The notes under the pieces were generated by a model. That model made no database searches. It saw nothing but the letters and a program-made list of their open reading frames with translations, and was not told the DNA's origin. From Pseudocercospora fijiensis CIRAD86 (taxonomy: Eukaryota > Ascomycota > Dothideomycetes > Mycosphaerellales > Mycosphaerellaceae): 64,000 bases of DNA. Numbering within the stretch: position 1 is the first letter of the stretch; every line of letters starts with the position of its first letter. Shown piece after piece: positions 1 to 14,290 of the stretch. Both the position numbers and the translations under genes were made by a program. The stretch is taken from contig NW_006921538.1 of the NCBI RefSeq assembly GCF_000340215.1, forward strand, positions 4,042,320-4,106,319, in the 5' to 3' direction.

Positions 1-3000
1 TTACCCGAGATCCGGTTAGGTCGGAATAGAGATACTTCCTTTAATCGATCGCGTAGAAAGGTAATAGCTAGATTAGCCCTATTAAGTTCCGTAAAGTAGT
101 ACGAGGTCCTAGAGGTAGTAATCCCCGTAATACGAAAGGGGCCCTTCTAGCGAAAGGCAAGCTTACTAGACCTCGAGTGCTCGATTTCGCTCTTAGTAAT
201 AAGTATAAGGGATCTAATCTTAAGGGGAGCGTTAGATACTGCTCCCTTTTCGTCGTACTAGCGAGCATTCTCCTCGCGAGTTCTCTTTAGCCGAAGGGCC
301 GCCTCTTCGTTATCGTTAGGTATATATACTAGTTGCTAAGCACGGTATATAAGTAACGAGGCAGTATCGCGTATAGTATCCTAGTCGACTTTTTAGAAGG
401 TTCGGTAGGCATTCTCGATAGGAAGGATAACGTCGGCCCCTCTATATATAACTTCTATAGGCGTTTTTCTAGTCGTTCGTCGGTATATCGTTCGGTCGGC
501 CTATAGGATAGGTAGGACGTGTTTTCTCTAACCCTTTATAGTGCCGTTCGTTAGTTTAGAAAGGGTAGCTAGGATAGGTCGGTTTCTAACTTCGATTTAA
601 CTATTTGCTTTCAAGTAGTATAGGAAAATCCGTATACGGTACGTAGCTATCCGCTTAAGCAACTCCTTAGTGTCCTTCCGATTCTTAGATCCGTTATCTA
701 TAACGAATTCATCCGGGCAGCTATATCGGCAATAGACCTCCTCGTATAGGAACTTAGCTATTTAGTATATACTAACCGACTTGCCTAAGTAGTTAAATAT
801 CCTCCCCTCTACCTAGCCGCTAACAACCTTACGCGCTAAGGCAATAGACCCCTTATTGTCGATATAAAGTATATCGGCAACCTAGCGACGGCTAATAACT
901 CGAATATAGGTAGGGTAAAGTGTCCTAGCAATCTTATATCCCTCTCGCATCCGGTATATACGATAGGACCGAACCTATATAGCGATTTAGGACTATATCC
1001 TATACTAGAAGTACCTTTTCGAGGCTAGATAGTATACTGCCTCTCGGCCTTTATAGCTATAATCCTCGTAAAGTAATTAGATAATTTCCTCCCTAGCCTT
1101 TTTACTATTAATTACTCGTTAAAGGGGACAATTCGGATAACGCTAGTAGAAAAGGAGCCGATCCTTAACAATATACTTCTAGGTAGTACGTCGAACCCTT
1201 CGGGCTTCGCTCCGAGAGATGCCTTATAGAAAGCGAAGGGTCGACTTAAAGTATCCGATAAGAAGCGATTCTCGAGACTAATATTCGTCCTCGTTAAGGA
1301 AGCTAGACTTAGCTAAGGGATCGACAGGCTTAGTTTATATTATACTATAAAAGAAGTCGTTATCGATTATATTATCGTCGTCGATTTAGTTATCTCGTTC
1401 GACGATGTCTTCTTTAGTAGGGTTACGACGGGATAGACTATTAGCCGTAGAGTGCTTCCGCCCGGGGATATACTTAACTTCGAAGTCGAATAGTCGGATC
1501 TAGGCTACCTAGCGAGCTATTACCGAGTTAGGGAGGTCCGAGGCGGATTTATTAAGCTAGTAGATAAGGGTAGTAGTATCGATTTCGATCCGAAAGTACT
1601 ACCTAACGAGATACTTCTTAAACTTCTTTAGTAGTTTAAGTACGGCAAGGCACTCTCGTTTACTAGTATTATATCGGGCTTTACTTTCGGTCTAAAGACC
1701 GCTTTCGTACCGAATAGGGTAACGCTTCTTTATATTATCCCTTTTGTACTAGTTTAGGCTGCTACTATATCCGGATCTACTCGCGTCTAATAGAAGGATA
1801 ATCAACCTAGTACCCTTAGTATAATCGATCGAGACAAGAGTAGGGATAGTAGTTAGCGCAGCCTTCAAGGTATCTATAGCGACTTGCTAATCCGGTCCCT
1901 ATAAGAATTCGATATCGGCCTTTAGGAGGTAGAAGAGTAGTCTTACTATTATTACGAAGCCCTCGATCTAGATACGGTAGTAGATACAAACCCTAAGGAA
2001 AGCCCGTACGCTAGAATAGTTCTTAGGTACTAGCTATGCGATAATCTTTACAACTTTCTCTATATTAGGGTATCTTCCGGAAATGTTAATAACGTAGCCG
2101 ATATACTTTAGCTTCTTATAAAGGAACTAAGATTTCAGACCTAAAACAGTATACCTAGTACGCTCAATATCTATAAGAATACTATCTATCTATTAAATAT
2201 GCTTAGTAACGAACCTTCTTAGGCTAGGTTTAACCTCTTTATTATTATATCGGGTCTTCGGGCCCTTAATACTAATATCGTCGACAAACGGCCTTATACG
2301 GTAGGAAATATAGTTAAAAAGGATTCTTGTTACTACTCGGACAAACTAGGTAACGGAGTTTGTCGCTCCTTATAGAAGGGTAGTTATTCGTATAAGGCTA
2401 AGCGGGGTATTAAAGGCAGTTATATCTCGATCGGCCTCGTAAAGCGGGACTTAGTCGTATTTAGAAAAGAAATCGATTAGGGACGAGATAGTATAGTTAG
2501 CAAAATCCTCGGTAAAGCTATTAGTATTAGGAGGAAGGTTTCCGTCCCGTATTATATAGCGGTTTAGCTCTATAGTAGCGTTAATTAGGCGATATTTCTT
2601 AGTTCCTTTCTTCTAGACTAAAAACTATAGGTTCCGGTATACTCCTTCGCTAACTTTAAGTACCCTATTCGTAATTCGCTCTCGGATTATTTCTTCTATA
2701 ATGTTTACTAGGCTAGGCTAGAGGCGGAAGGTTAGTTTTCTCTAGGGTTTATAAGGAATTGTTCGGATCCGTTAGAGAGGTACTATATCCGCGTCGACCC
2801 TTCTAATTTCGGCAAAGCTCTAGGTAAGGGCTTTCTCCCTATTATAAAGCATTTCGTAGAATAGATCTAGCTCCTTAGGAAGAAGTTCTATTCTAATAAG
2901 AAGCTTTGCTTTCCTTTCCTTAGTTAGGCGCGAGCCGCGTAGTATATCTAAGAACTTCTTAATTAGGTACTTCTAGTTATATAGCCCGATTCTAGGCGGA

Positions 3001-4021
3001 AGCAACGCTTCTCGAGTAAGCCGTTTCTTTTTCTAGTAAGGGTTACTACCGGTCGTTATACTCCCGGTTATCGTAGTACTAGCTTTAATAGATCTTACTT
3101 TATCTGCCTTTTTCTTATATATACTATAAACTCCGACCGTACGGCTAGTATCCGAATCTTCCTTAAGCATTTTCTTAATAGATAGCAGCTAGGTAGGGAA
3201 CCTTCGAAAGCTCTAAAACCTATAGTGCCGCTTATACTAGTTATAAAACCTATTCGCTTCCGACTACTAAAGGATTGCCGCCTAGTCGTTACGAGTTATA
3301 GGCTCGAGAATCGCCTCCGTACGCCCGAGCCGGGTAAGGCTAATCGTCGGATATAGCTAGGAAGGATCTTCGAGAAAGGACTAGCGTTATAAAGCTAGGA
3401 CCGGTACGTCGTCGTATATCCGCTCCTAGATAGAGTACCTAGCTAGGCGGCTTTTATATAGGGTACTACTAGGGGGTAATTACGGGGACGTAGGAATACC
3501 GGGGCTACCGGGAATGCCGGGATAAGCCGGGGCTAGTCTAAGCGAGGTCGGAAAAGGTAGTAGGAGCGGGGGCGGGCCGACTACTAGACTAATTAATATA
3601 CCCTAGCTAGCTAGCTAGTATACCCTAGAGTTACTATCCTCTTTGCTATACAACCCTATAACAACATTTCTTATTAAATAATAGGTCGTAACGGTGCGTA
3701 TAATATTCCTACCTAGTAGTTTCGAAAAGAGGGCGGACTCGACGCTAGTTTCTCGTCCGCTACCTAGTTTTTTAACTACTAGGTGTTATTGCGACTAAGG
3801 AGCTCCTTAAGTAGGACACAATTCTTAGAGCTAGTAAGGGTAGTAAAGGTAGTAGAGCGGCCCCCGCGCGTAGAAATAGTTCCTTCCTAGGAGCCGTCGT
3901 CTATATTTCGAGCGATAAGGCGGTTCTTACGAGCCTACGGGCGACTAAGAATAATAGGGAGGTCGTTATCCCCTAGGAGTATAATAAGGAAGTCGGTTTT
4001 ATACTCGATATTAAAGGTAGA
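1..4021 (-). pseudogene. Element A pol, 3' part: protease end, reverse transcriptase, RNase H, integrase
   Basis: Translated on the minus strand with RIP stops read through, this gives a Ty3/Gypsy Pol. RT lies at about 2,750-2,050, with the catalytic FVDDI box near 2,275-2,289 preceded by a KYRLINATIELNRY stretch. RNase H lies at about 1,950-1,500. Integrase lies at about 1,300-300, with the second catalytic Asp in IDNGSKN near 680-700 and a segment resembling the DDE glutamate context (LKANS, IEVRNRP) downstream. Stops are almost all TAG/TAA at former Gln/Trp codons. The first 300 bases may encode the integrase tail. The piece is dead and its end is cut by the window edge. Confidence 0.85.
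4017..4021. repeat. Target-site duplication of element B, left copy (GTAGA)
   Basis: The five bases GTAGA directly precede the left LTR of element B. The same five bases directly follow its right LTR at 29,874-29,878. A 5-bp duplication is typical of Ty3/Gypsy integrases. Confidence 0.85.
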
Positions 4022-4135
4022 TATTACGGCAGGGACGGTACGCTAGCTAAGCCTAGTATATACTTTCCGTAGAACCGTAGATACTTACCCTAATACTATA
4101 CTATAGCTAACCTACTAATCGTCCCTCGTGTAACA
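4022..4135 (+). repeat. Element B 5' LTR (114 bp)
   Basis: It starts TATTACGGCAGGG and ends CGTGTAACA. The right copy starts the same and ends CGTATAATA, so the unmutated LTR was probably TGTTAC...GTAACA. It is very short for a fungal Gypsy LTR. The sequence that follows (ATTAGTAGC, i.e. a former TGGTAGC) is a candidate primer-binding site. Confidence 0.85.
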
Positions 4136-4600
4136 ATTAGTAGCTTCGCTTTAGTTAGATCTAGATCCGTTCGAACAGTACCCGAGTACTAGACGAACGG
4201 GCACCTTAAAAAACTAAAAAGACGCGACCGCGAGGTCCCGTACTAGCGGTACCGACCTACCTACCTAACTATAACAACCACCTACGCTCGATACCGAGAC
4301 GATTACGATAGTCCTCTAAATTCCGTATATTATCTTCCGTATATATATAGCTATATACCGATAGCCCTCTAATCGACGGCGCTCTATAGCCCTCGAATCG
4401 CTAGACTAGGCGGCCCGCCTTCCTTATCTAGGTTTGTTTACTCTATACTAGCACCTACCTAAGCGGGTACCGGTCGAGGCAAGAGCCTATAAGCACCCTA
4501 ACAGTTTCCCGACTCTAGTCTAGTTCCTTAACTCTATACTTATCCTATATTTTTATAAGATTACCGAGCCTACGCTTATTCTACAAATACGCTAGCTTCC
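4136..4600 (+). other. Element B 5' leader
   Basis: About 465 bases lie between the LTR and the first convincing gag frame. They contain the candidate primer-binding site at 4,137-4,143. No other feature is recognised, and the gag start codon cannot be fixed because RIP turns ATG into ATA. Confidence 0.5.
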
Positions 4601-7600
4601 GTACGCCCCGATTTAGACGCCTACTCGTTAAATATCGCTTTTTGCTTTAAAGAGTTCTTAGCTAACGCCGGTTACGCTAAGTTAGTATACTAGAAGCAAA
4701 GAGACCCGCTTATAGTAGTCGTTACGAAAATCACTACGTATTATTAGCCCCTAGAAGAATACATACTACGAAAACTCTCGGATACTAGAGGCGGTACTAC
4801 CCTCGGTTTCCCTTAGGATTAGGCAGTTAACCGCTCTTTAGTTACGGTAGCAGCGAAGACGCTGCTTGCTCTCCGTAACGAACTTGTAGTTTTAGACACG
4901 ATAGGACCTAACGACTTAGCGGCCCCTACTCTAGAACTAGCACCGCCGTTACTAGATACAGTAGTGCCTACAAGTCTAAGTCCGGACACTAGCCTATAGC
5001 TACGTCGCCGTCGGACTATTTTAGCAGCTAGTATACGACGAGTTACGTATATACGTTATAGGTCCTTACCGATTGTGTTTCCCCTAGGCCTACGAGAACT
5101 TAGTACCTTAGAGCTATTAGTCCCGAGCAGTCCTAATCTGTCCTTACCGGTTTCAGTCGGCCCTAAACAGTAGAGTCCTAAATAGCAAGGTCCTAAGTAA
5201 TACGGTCCTAAGCCCGAGTACTAGGATACGGAGTAGCGGAGTCCTAACTAGCAAGCTCCGGAGCAATAGAGCCCTAAGCCCGAGCAGTAGGAGCTTCCGG
5301 CTACGAGTAGTCTAGAGTCCCTTTTATTAGGTACTAAGCCTTACTAAGAGTCCTCTCTATTAGGTCCTAAGCTTTAGTATCGAGGTCCCGAGATATAGTA
5401 GTAAGGACCCCGATAATAAGAGCCGTTAATCCTACCCGCTTCTACTAAAGACATAGCCGATATGTCCTAAAATATAGACCTAGAATTCTAGCGTACGGAC
5501 TTAGCATACGTAGAACCTAGTGTCGAGCGAGACCTACCTTCTCGATAGTAGACACAGCGCCGTAATAGGTTAGTCGACGCTTTCCTAGGTACGGAGGCTA
5601 GACGTCTAGTCGCGGACCGCTAGCGTATACGCAATACTAGCGCGGGACTATCCTCCTAAAACTAGCGAAACGGTAAGTAGCTAGCTTACGACAATCCCTA
5701 GCCTTAACGCCTACGAGAAGGCGCGCTACGCGAAGTTCTAGTACGCGAGAACTAGAACGCCGCTAGCACTAACGCGGCCGCTAAAGACGCTAACGGCGAA
5801 ATCCTAAACGCCGCTAACCTAGCCGTTCTACGCAATAAGATACACTAGCTGTTTAGACAACTATTAAATTAACAAGTTATCTAGATATAGCAACTTAGGG
5901 ATAAAATTAGGGACGAGATCGACTAGTTACGCTAGAGCATCCCTTTAAGCTTAGTATAAGACAGGCTCGATACCGGGAGAGCTAAACGCCTCGCGCGTAT
6001 AGGTTTAAATAAACAGGTCCCGTAGGAACAAGTCCTATTAGCCCTACTACCTAACCTAGTTAAGGCCTAGCCGTATTAGTTACGCCGTAACGTCTAACGC
6101 AACGCCGAGGCTAGATAGCGCCGCTATAGTTAAGGCGGTACGGCTAGCGGAGGGCCTCCGAGCCTAAGCCTAGGTAATTCTAGTACCTAGGGCGGGAACT
6201 ATAGCCCCCGAGGATACAACTTTAACCCGTACTATGTCGACAACTTTCAATTTAGCCGCTTACCCTATTATAGCCTATAGCGTTCTTAGCGCTTAGAGAG
6301 GTTTAACCCGACAGATATCGGGTACTTCTACCCCGACGCCCTATACGCGGACTTAGATAGCTAGGATATCTATACGTATAGCAACAAGGTTACATTTACC
6401 TTAGTATACCTATTCTTAGACGTAGCTTGCGACTACGCGGCGGTCAATTACGCCCGTATAGTACGTACTTAGCTTACGAAGTGCCTCCGTAGAGCCGTAT
6501 AATAATAGTTTATTTACGAGCTTATAAGCAATAATCGTAACACGATTCGCGGAGGAGAGGGCATCGAGCGCTAGTATAAAACCCTAAGGGACAAGTTTAG
6601 CAGATCTATTGTCGAGGCCTAGGATAAGCTATATGCCGAATCGTATACAGTATAGGACGTACGCAACCGTAGAGCACCCTAGTAGTTTATTATAAACTGT
6701 ATCCGCTACGTACGCGAGGCAGGTCTCGAGATAGACCCTAATAGGCCGTACGCTCTTCTCTACTAGGCATAGTTGCGATTCGAGCCTCGCCTATAAGACA
6801 AGCTCGACAAGCCTTTACTAAGTAATACGATTTACACTTTTACGCGAGCCGTAGAAGACAAGTATAAAGCATAGTGCCGTAGGTATATACAGTCCGATAG
6901 CTACGGTATAGTACGAGGCCGTAATAGGTGCAATAGTAAGTTATAATACCGAAACGCTCGTAATAGCGACCGGTACGCCGATTCTTCGGGCGCGTATCGC
7001 GATACTTTAGGTCGCGGTTACGCTAGTAGGTTCGACGATCGGTACGCCGTAGTAGTACGCGGATATCGCGACAATTTAGGTCGCGGTTACGCCGGCGGCT
7101 ACGGCAATAAGCGCCCTAGAAATACTAGCTATACTAATTAAAACTAGTATTAGCGCCGAGATTAAGGAAACGATAGGTAAGCCCTAGCGGGGGAGGGACG
7201 CTAAAAAGAGTACGCTTCTAACCGTAACAATCGGGTAGAGCTACGTAATAATAATCGGGGCTACGAAGTACGCGGTAGCAAGAATACTAATCGTAGACGA
7301 CGACAAGATAGGGGTACGCGAAACGACGTACGCGATACCTAGGGTTAGTAAGAACGCGGCCGCTAAGGCAATAAGGCCCCGCGCAACTATTACGCTAATA
7401 AGCAGGCACCGGAGCCTCTAGTAGAAGAGCCTACATCTATCCTATAGCCGCGTTTATACTTACGCCTACGATCTAGCTTACGCTACTCGGCGAGGCTAGT
7501 AAGCCCGTACTCCGTACCGGCGTACTTTAACGACTAGGTAGACATCTACTATAGATTAAACGACGTAGATAATAACGCCTCTTTATAGGACTCCGTATTA

Positions 7601-10600
7601 GTATACTATAGCGAAGTGCCGCTACTATCCCTCTTTTCCCTATACGTCGGCAAGTACCTTCCTCTAGCTATAGAACCCTTCGCTACGATACGGCCTTTAA
7701 AGTTCTTATACTTAAATTGCAGCGCGAAGTTCGATAGTAACAATCTCTTATAGGACTATAGGCGTACTAAGTACGCTACGGAGCTAACGCCTAAGAAGGA
7801 TAGCGTAGAGGAGAACGCTAGGCTTATTAAGTCCGCTATATTACTAAAGGTTAAGGGAGGATACGCGTTCCGAGGCTATTATTATTTGCGTACGGTCGTA
7901 CGCCTATAGAAGGACGGTACCGAATACGCGGTCTGCCTAGACATAGGCGCGATAGTATTACTTATCGATAAGGCCTTCCTACGCTAGATACGCCCGGACA
8001 TCGAGCGTAAGCGCTTAGTAGCTCTACTAAAGGTTAAGGGCGTAGGTTCGACGGATATTAGCGAGTACGTAGATCTCGATTTTTAGATACCGGGAATTGT
8101 TAAGGGCTCTAAGGTTATCGCCTATATACGTTATAAGGTATACGTCGTTAAGGAGCTTAGCGCTAAGTTCCTTATAGCGATAGACATTATCGGCCCGGAG
8201 GGTATTAAAATCGATATACTATACCGTACCGCGACGATTAATTCTTGTAAAAAAGCGAAGATTCCCCTACTAGTAAGCTGCAAAGATTACGTTAAGTTCC
8301 GTACGGTTGTATACTCTAGCGATAAGAACGTCGTTCTAGTACCGTAGACGGTAACTTCGGTACCTATCTAGTTTAGAACAGACCTTCCTACGGATCGAGA
8401 CGTAGCCTTCTACCCGCAAAACTAGGAGCTTAAGAACAAAGCCCTAACTATCTACGCCGCCGTCGTAGACGCCGTAGTGAATTTCGTATAGGTCCGTAAC
8501 GATACGGATTAGCTATAGACTCTACTACGATATACAAAGATAGGGTATATACGCGAGTATAACTACTACGGCTGCTACTATATCGCGCCTAAAGATTACG
8601 GCGTAGCCGGCCTTCCGCTACCGGACCTGCCGAACCCTATAAAAGAGACCTAGCTTTTTAATAGCGTAACGGCCTACGGCACTAAAGAGTAGGTACAACT
8701 TATCGAGGCCGTAGTAAAGAAGTACGAGGACCTATAGAAGGACAAGGGCACTACGGTAGACATTCCTAAGTCTAACTACCTAGAAGTTACGCTAAAGCTA
8801 GGCTATAAGAACGATAAAGTTCCTATAGTAGCGTACCTACTCTACGCCCCCGATAAAGAAGTCGTAAACAAGACGTTCGACCCGCTATACGTACAAGAAA
8901 AGATGTCCTTTACTACTAAGCCTACCTAATTTAGGTTCCTAGTCTTCGTAGTCTAGAAAACAACGATAGTAGACGGCAAGCTAGTTCGCAAAGGACGTAT
9001 AGTCGTAGACATTAGAGGCCTAAACAAAATCACAGTTAAGGATTCTTATCCGCTCCCTAGATAAGAGGACATTATTAAGGTACTACGCGGCTCTACCTAT
9101 ATTATAATAGTAGACGCCGTCGCGTTTTTCTATTAATAGGTAGTAGCCGAAAAGGACCGTAGCAAATTCGCGATTAACAGCTACCGCGGCTAGGAACAGA
9201 TACATATAGCTATTATAGGTTTCTCGAATAGCGTATAATATATCTAGCGCTAGCTTAATAAGATCCTTAAGCGACACAAATCCTACTACCGTACTTATAT
9301 CGACGATATTGTTATCTACTCCCGTACCTTCGACGAGTACCTATAGTATCTAAACGCCGTATTCGAGTGCCTAGTAGGCAAGAATATTAGTATCGCACCG
9401 TATAAGTCATTCCTCGCATATCTATCTACGAAGCTTTTAGGCTAACGAGTATTAGGACTAGGATATACTACTTATAAGGAAAAGGTCTAGGCTATCCTAG
9501 ACTTGAAATTCCCTACGACGCTAAAGGATATCGAATTTTATTTAGGACTAACTAGCTAGCAATACTAGCATATTCTATACTACTCTACGATTACGATGCT
9601 ATTCGAGAATCGCAAGAAGGAGCTCTTACGCTTTAGCCTAGCTAATAAAGGAAATAAGCGCAAACGCTACGCTATAAGGACCCTAGCTTTCGACTCCGAT
9701 AAATCGCTAGAAACCGAGTACAAGGCCTTCGACATCCTTAGATAGATGTACCGTAATATTAAGTTCTCCTATTACGCGGACCCTAATCGCCCTATATATA
9801 TCGACCTAGATGCCTATATAGGAGGATTCGTAGCGGTAGTGTACTACGTTAAGGGAGATCTAGAGCCGACTATCGAGAATAGTAAGGCCGTACGCTTCCC
9901 GGCAGATTAGGTACAAGTTATTATATACCTTAGCAAAGCCCTTACGGACGTCGAAAAGCGGTACCTAGCTACCGAGCTTAAGGTTAGCGGACTAGTCTAG
10001 ACAGCGTAGAAGGCACGAATAATCCTATAGGCGGTACGCAAGCTAGTGTATGTTTTTTCCGACTATATTGCGGCCCTAGGTATTACTACGGTAGCGAGCC
10101 TAGCGACGACTACGTCTACGGACAAGCTTAACCTCCGTCTAGTACGGGCCGGTTAGTACCTCTCTTAGTACCCTAAGCTTAAGGTATACTACCGCCTAGG
10201 ACGCCTTTATAGAATACCGGACGCCTTAAGCAGACTCGTAGCGGATCTCGACCGAGTAGTAGATCAAGTATACGATATACTAGATTCCCTAGCGTACGAC
10301 GATCCGGCGCCCGCGAATAATATAATCGACGCGTACTATATACACCTATACGAAAGCGAGGGTACGATTTGCTTTTACGCTACTATAATCGACGAGTACT
10401 CTAGCCGAACGTATACCTCTAACGAGCCTATAGTTTTCTACTCCGTACTCGTAGAACTCGCTACCGAATTCAAGGACGACTTAAAGGCGGGATATGCTAA
10501 GGACCCGCATTAGTCCGCAATCCTAGCTTAGCTAAACGCTGTAGAAGAACGCCGCCTACGAGCCGCCGCCGAGAGGACGCTAGAAGCTAACGAGAACCCT

Positions 10601-12240
10601 AACTATAAGGAAGCGGACATTATAGGCGAGGCCGAGTCGAGCCCTTTAGGACTTTGTTTTTTCTTACGCGACGACCTTATCTATTTTAAGGACGATACCG
10701 ACGGCAGAGAGAGGCTATATATCCCCCGCTCCCTATATAAGGAGGTCTTCTAGATAGCCTACGATTATTATTACTACGTAGGTTATTACCGCACTTACGC
10801 TCGCTTATACGCTAGTTTCTATATACGCCGGCTCGGGCGCGAAGTCTCTAAGTACATCGCTTATTGCTCCGAATGTATCCTAAACTAGACGCTACGCTAT
10901 CCTCTATACGGTAAATTGCAGCCGATTAAATGCTAACCTATCCTATAGTACGCTATTACTACGGACTAGGTTTACGGCCTACTATCTAACAAAGACGGCT
11001 ACGATAGTTTCCTTACTAAGACGTATAAGTACTCTAAGCGCGTTATGCTACGCAAGTGCAAATTAACGTAGACGGCGTAGCAGTACGGCCGCGATTAGAT
11101 CTAAGGATATATCGAAATAGAGCGCAACCTTCCGGCTATTATAATCGGCGACCGGGACCCTATTTAGCTTAGTAACTTTATAAAAGCAGCCTTTAAGAAG
11201 TTAGGTACGAGGTTCTTCGCAATAACGGCGTACTACTCTTAGTCGGACGGCTAGTCTAAGCGAACTAATTAGACCGTAGAAATCGCTCTACGATTCTTTA
11301 TCTCTAATTATCCGGACGCTAATTAGACGGACGCACTTCCGTATATCTAGGCCGAGCTTAACAACGCTAGAAACGCCTCGACTAGAGAGGTACCTAATAT
11401 TCTAATTTAAGGATTTAAGACTAACTTAGACGCGCTAAACCCCCTTACCGAGCTCCCTACTAAGGACTACTTAGTATTAAGACAGGAGGTACGCGATTAG
11501 GCCGCGGACTCTCTCGCGTAGGCGGCAGCAATAATAAAGGACCGATACGACCGCAAGCATCGCCCTATTTCCTTTAAGATAGGCTAAAAGGTACTACTTA
11601 AATTGTATAAGGGATACCGCCTACTAGGGAACCCTAATCGCAAGCTCTCTATATAGCGTACTAGACTATTTAAGGTACTACGCCTAGTTAGCAACCTCGC
11701 GTACGAGCTCGATCTCCCCCTAGTAATACGTATCTACCCTATAATCTTAGTTTCGTAGCTAGAACTATACCCTAAGGGCTGTAACCTATACGACCGAGAG
11801 ATACTAGAGCCGGGCCTAGTAGATAAAGCACCCTTCGATAACGACTATCTATACCTAAAAGCGCTATATTATAAGATTGAAAAGCTCCTCGGATATAGAG
11901 TCTCTAGAGGCAAGACGTAGTATCTAGTTAAGTAGCGTAGCTACGGTTACGTATATAACGTTTAGTACGATATCGATAACCTCCGCGACTCGGCGGAACT
12001 CGTCTAGGAATACGATCGCCTCTACCTATAGCAAGTACGATAGCAAGCGTTACGTTAGCAACCGGTACGTTAGCAAGCGCTATAATAGTAGGCACCGATA
12101 GCGCCGTCCCTAAGCGCGCCGCAGTTAATAGTAGGAGAACTGTAGGCTCGGCCTTCTCGGAGGCCTAGCTTACGCAACTCCTAAAGAACGGCTATATAGA
12201 AGGTTAACTAAGTAGCACTATACGCAATAATAGGAATCTC
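4600..12240 (+). pseudogene. Element B gag-pol polyprotein with C-terminal chromodomain (RIP-inactivated)
   Basis: One continuous frame (codons starting at positions of remainder 2 modulo 3) runs from at least 5.17 kb to about 12.2 kb if RIP stops are read through. The N-terminal part is rich in Pro/Gln/Glu repeats (5.17-5.4 kb). A Gag-like helical domain spans about 6.2-6.9 kb (motif FNPTDIGYFYPDALY), followed by an Arg/Asn/Gly-rich basic segment (6.9-7.4 kb). Protease has CLDIGA at 7,934-7,951. RT runs about 8.9-9.4 kb with YIDDIVIYSR at 9,296-9,325. RNase H is near 9.77-10.0 kb. Integrase spans about 10.74-11.4 kb, with a zinc-binding Cys pair near 10,865 and DRDPI near 11,150. A chromodomain at 11,870-12,050 (YLVK.RSYGYVYNV) would have targeted histone marks. 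Gag and pol share one frame, so no programmed frameshift is needed. Confidence 0.85.
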
Positions 12241-12634
12241 TATCGCGGCACATTACGTTATAGCACTATTATCTATAATTAAATCGCACCCTACTTTACT
12301 TTATTTTAAAACGTACCCTACTTTACCTTATTTTAATATAAAAATAGTTTACTTTATTGTCCTCCCCTATTGTCGCCCTAGAGCGCGCGCCGACGCGCCC
12401 TATTGTTATTATTAGCGTATAACGCGTCCTATTATCGGACGGGCCGCACCGTATATATAAACGGCGCGGCGTAAGCGAGGTAAAGTTTACGTTATAACAA
12501 GCGTAGAACGCCCTAGCAACGCCGTAAATTCTTAGTTGCTACGTATACGCAATATACTAAATTCTCTCCGCTTATTTATTAGTATTACTAACATCCTTAC
12601 TAAGCATACGCCGCCTTAACGACTAGCCCCAACA
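12241..12634 (+). promoter_or_regulatory. Element B intergenic spacer with TATA-like box before ORF2
   Basis: The stretch between the chromodomain end and ORF2 looks non-coding and is less repetitive in codon structure. It contains TATATATAA at 12,452-12,460, followed by a GC-rich stretch. ORF2 would start about 175 bp downstream at a former ATG. A separate promoter for the second ORF is an inference from position only. Confidence 0.4.
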
Positions 12635-14290
12635 ATACTATCTATTCCTAAAATAGAGCGTACCGAGCGCTACCGTCCGCTAGCGGGCGAGCGCGGCCCT
12701 CTTATATAATAGCAATATACCTATAAGGAAGACGAGCTCTTAGAGCTAAGCTAGTAGTAGGTACTATAGCGTCGCAAGGTTAGCGGTCTGCTATTCGCCT
12801 TAGCACTACTACAAATCGAGCACTACGAAGACTATACTAGTACGCCTAAATACATCGCTTAGGTAAGCCTTAACAAAATCCCTTACGATAAGGTTCCGGC
12901 GGAGTTATACCGCGAGCTCGACCGACCGCTATTAGAAAACATTAGCAACTTCGTTAACGCTATAGTATAGGTACGAATCTATCGTACGCTACTACTACGC
13001 CTACTATTACGCGGAAGAACTTTACGGGTAAACCCTATTACCTTCGAGGACTTCTTCCTAAAGCACTACGGCTCCGATAGGGCATATATTATACGTATTC
13101 GTTTAATCGACCTCTCCGAACTTACCTACCTGCCCCTACCGCTACTCGACCCCGAAGCTAATCTATAGGACCGTAATACCTCGCGCTATATCGCTATCTT
13201 ATTATAGTAGGGCGCTAGCGTTAACGGCTACGAAAGGGGTAACTACGCTAGCTAGGCTACGTTTTTCGATCTACTATAGTTCTATTAGTTTCTAGACGAC
13301 AAGCTAGACGTCGTTTAGGACGGCTAGCGATACCGCGTTATTGTCCCCGATCCCTAGTACGCTAAATTGTTCTACGATCTAATAGAGATCCCGGACTAGG
13401 TCCGTAACTATAATATCTACTACGCGATCCGGACGCTCGCTAAACTCGACCTTACTCTAACGTCTTATAAGGAGAACAGTATGCCCTTCGTAGTACCCTA
13501 TACTTAGACCGCGTTTCAACTTATAAGCGCCTTAGTTAGCTACGGCTTCGTAAAGAACGCCCTAGATAAGCTATACGAGATCCTTACCGGTATACTAGGC
13601 TAGGACGAGACCGAGCTAAACCTTATATCCGTATACGTATAGATTGTATAGATCGCAGTACGTACGGTAGATAGACTAGAAGACGAAACGCTAGAGTAGG
13701 CCGACGAGCGCCTTAATTAGACTACAAACTACTATAACTTACTAGACTAGTTCGAGGAGGAATAGAACGTTACTATAGAAGCGATAGTCTAGTAGTAGAT
13801 AGCCGCGATATACGTAAAGGTATAAGAAAAGATTATTACACTCGAGCCCGTCGACCTAGTTACGTTCGATAGCACTAAATTACTAGACGCCTACCCTAAG
13901 CAACTTGCCGCCTCCGCGCGATTTTAGACGGAATACCGCTACTAGAAGGAGCGTACCCTAACTTTAGTATACGGCCCTACTAAGATCGTAGAGATAATCA
14001 AGCCTAATACCTAGTAGATAGATTACCGCAATAATTAAGGACAGGTATAGGGCGACAAGGACCTTCCTTAGCGTCTCGGAGAAGCCGCAAATTAGTACTA
14101 ATATACCTCGGACGCCGTAGTAGCACGCGACGCTACCGCGCTTAACGCCGATACTAGCGCCGTAGAGTTAGCTACTAAGCGCCCTAAAGGAAAGGCGGCC
14201 CTACGCCCTAAGGGATTACCTATACTCTAGAGATATAAGAAGGAGCTTAAGGACCCTAACGACGCGACGTATTAGGATACTGTTATAGTA

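Noticed and set aside
4600..12240. Massive in-frame TAG/TAA as evidence of stop-codon reassignment
   Set aside because: The stops coincide with genome-wide-type CpA to TpA loss, non-coding parts are equally affected, and genes in the island use normal stops.
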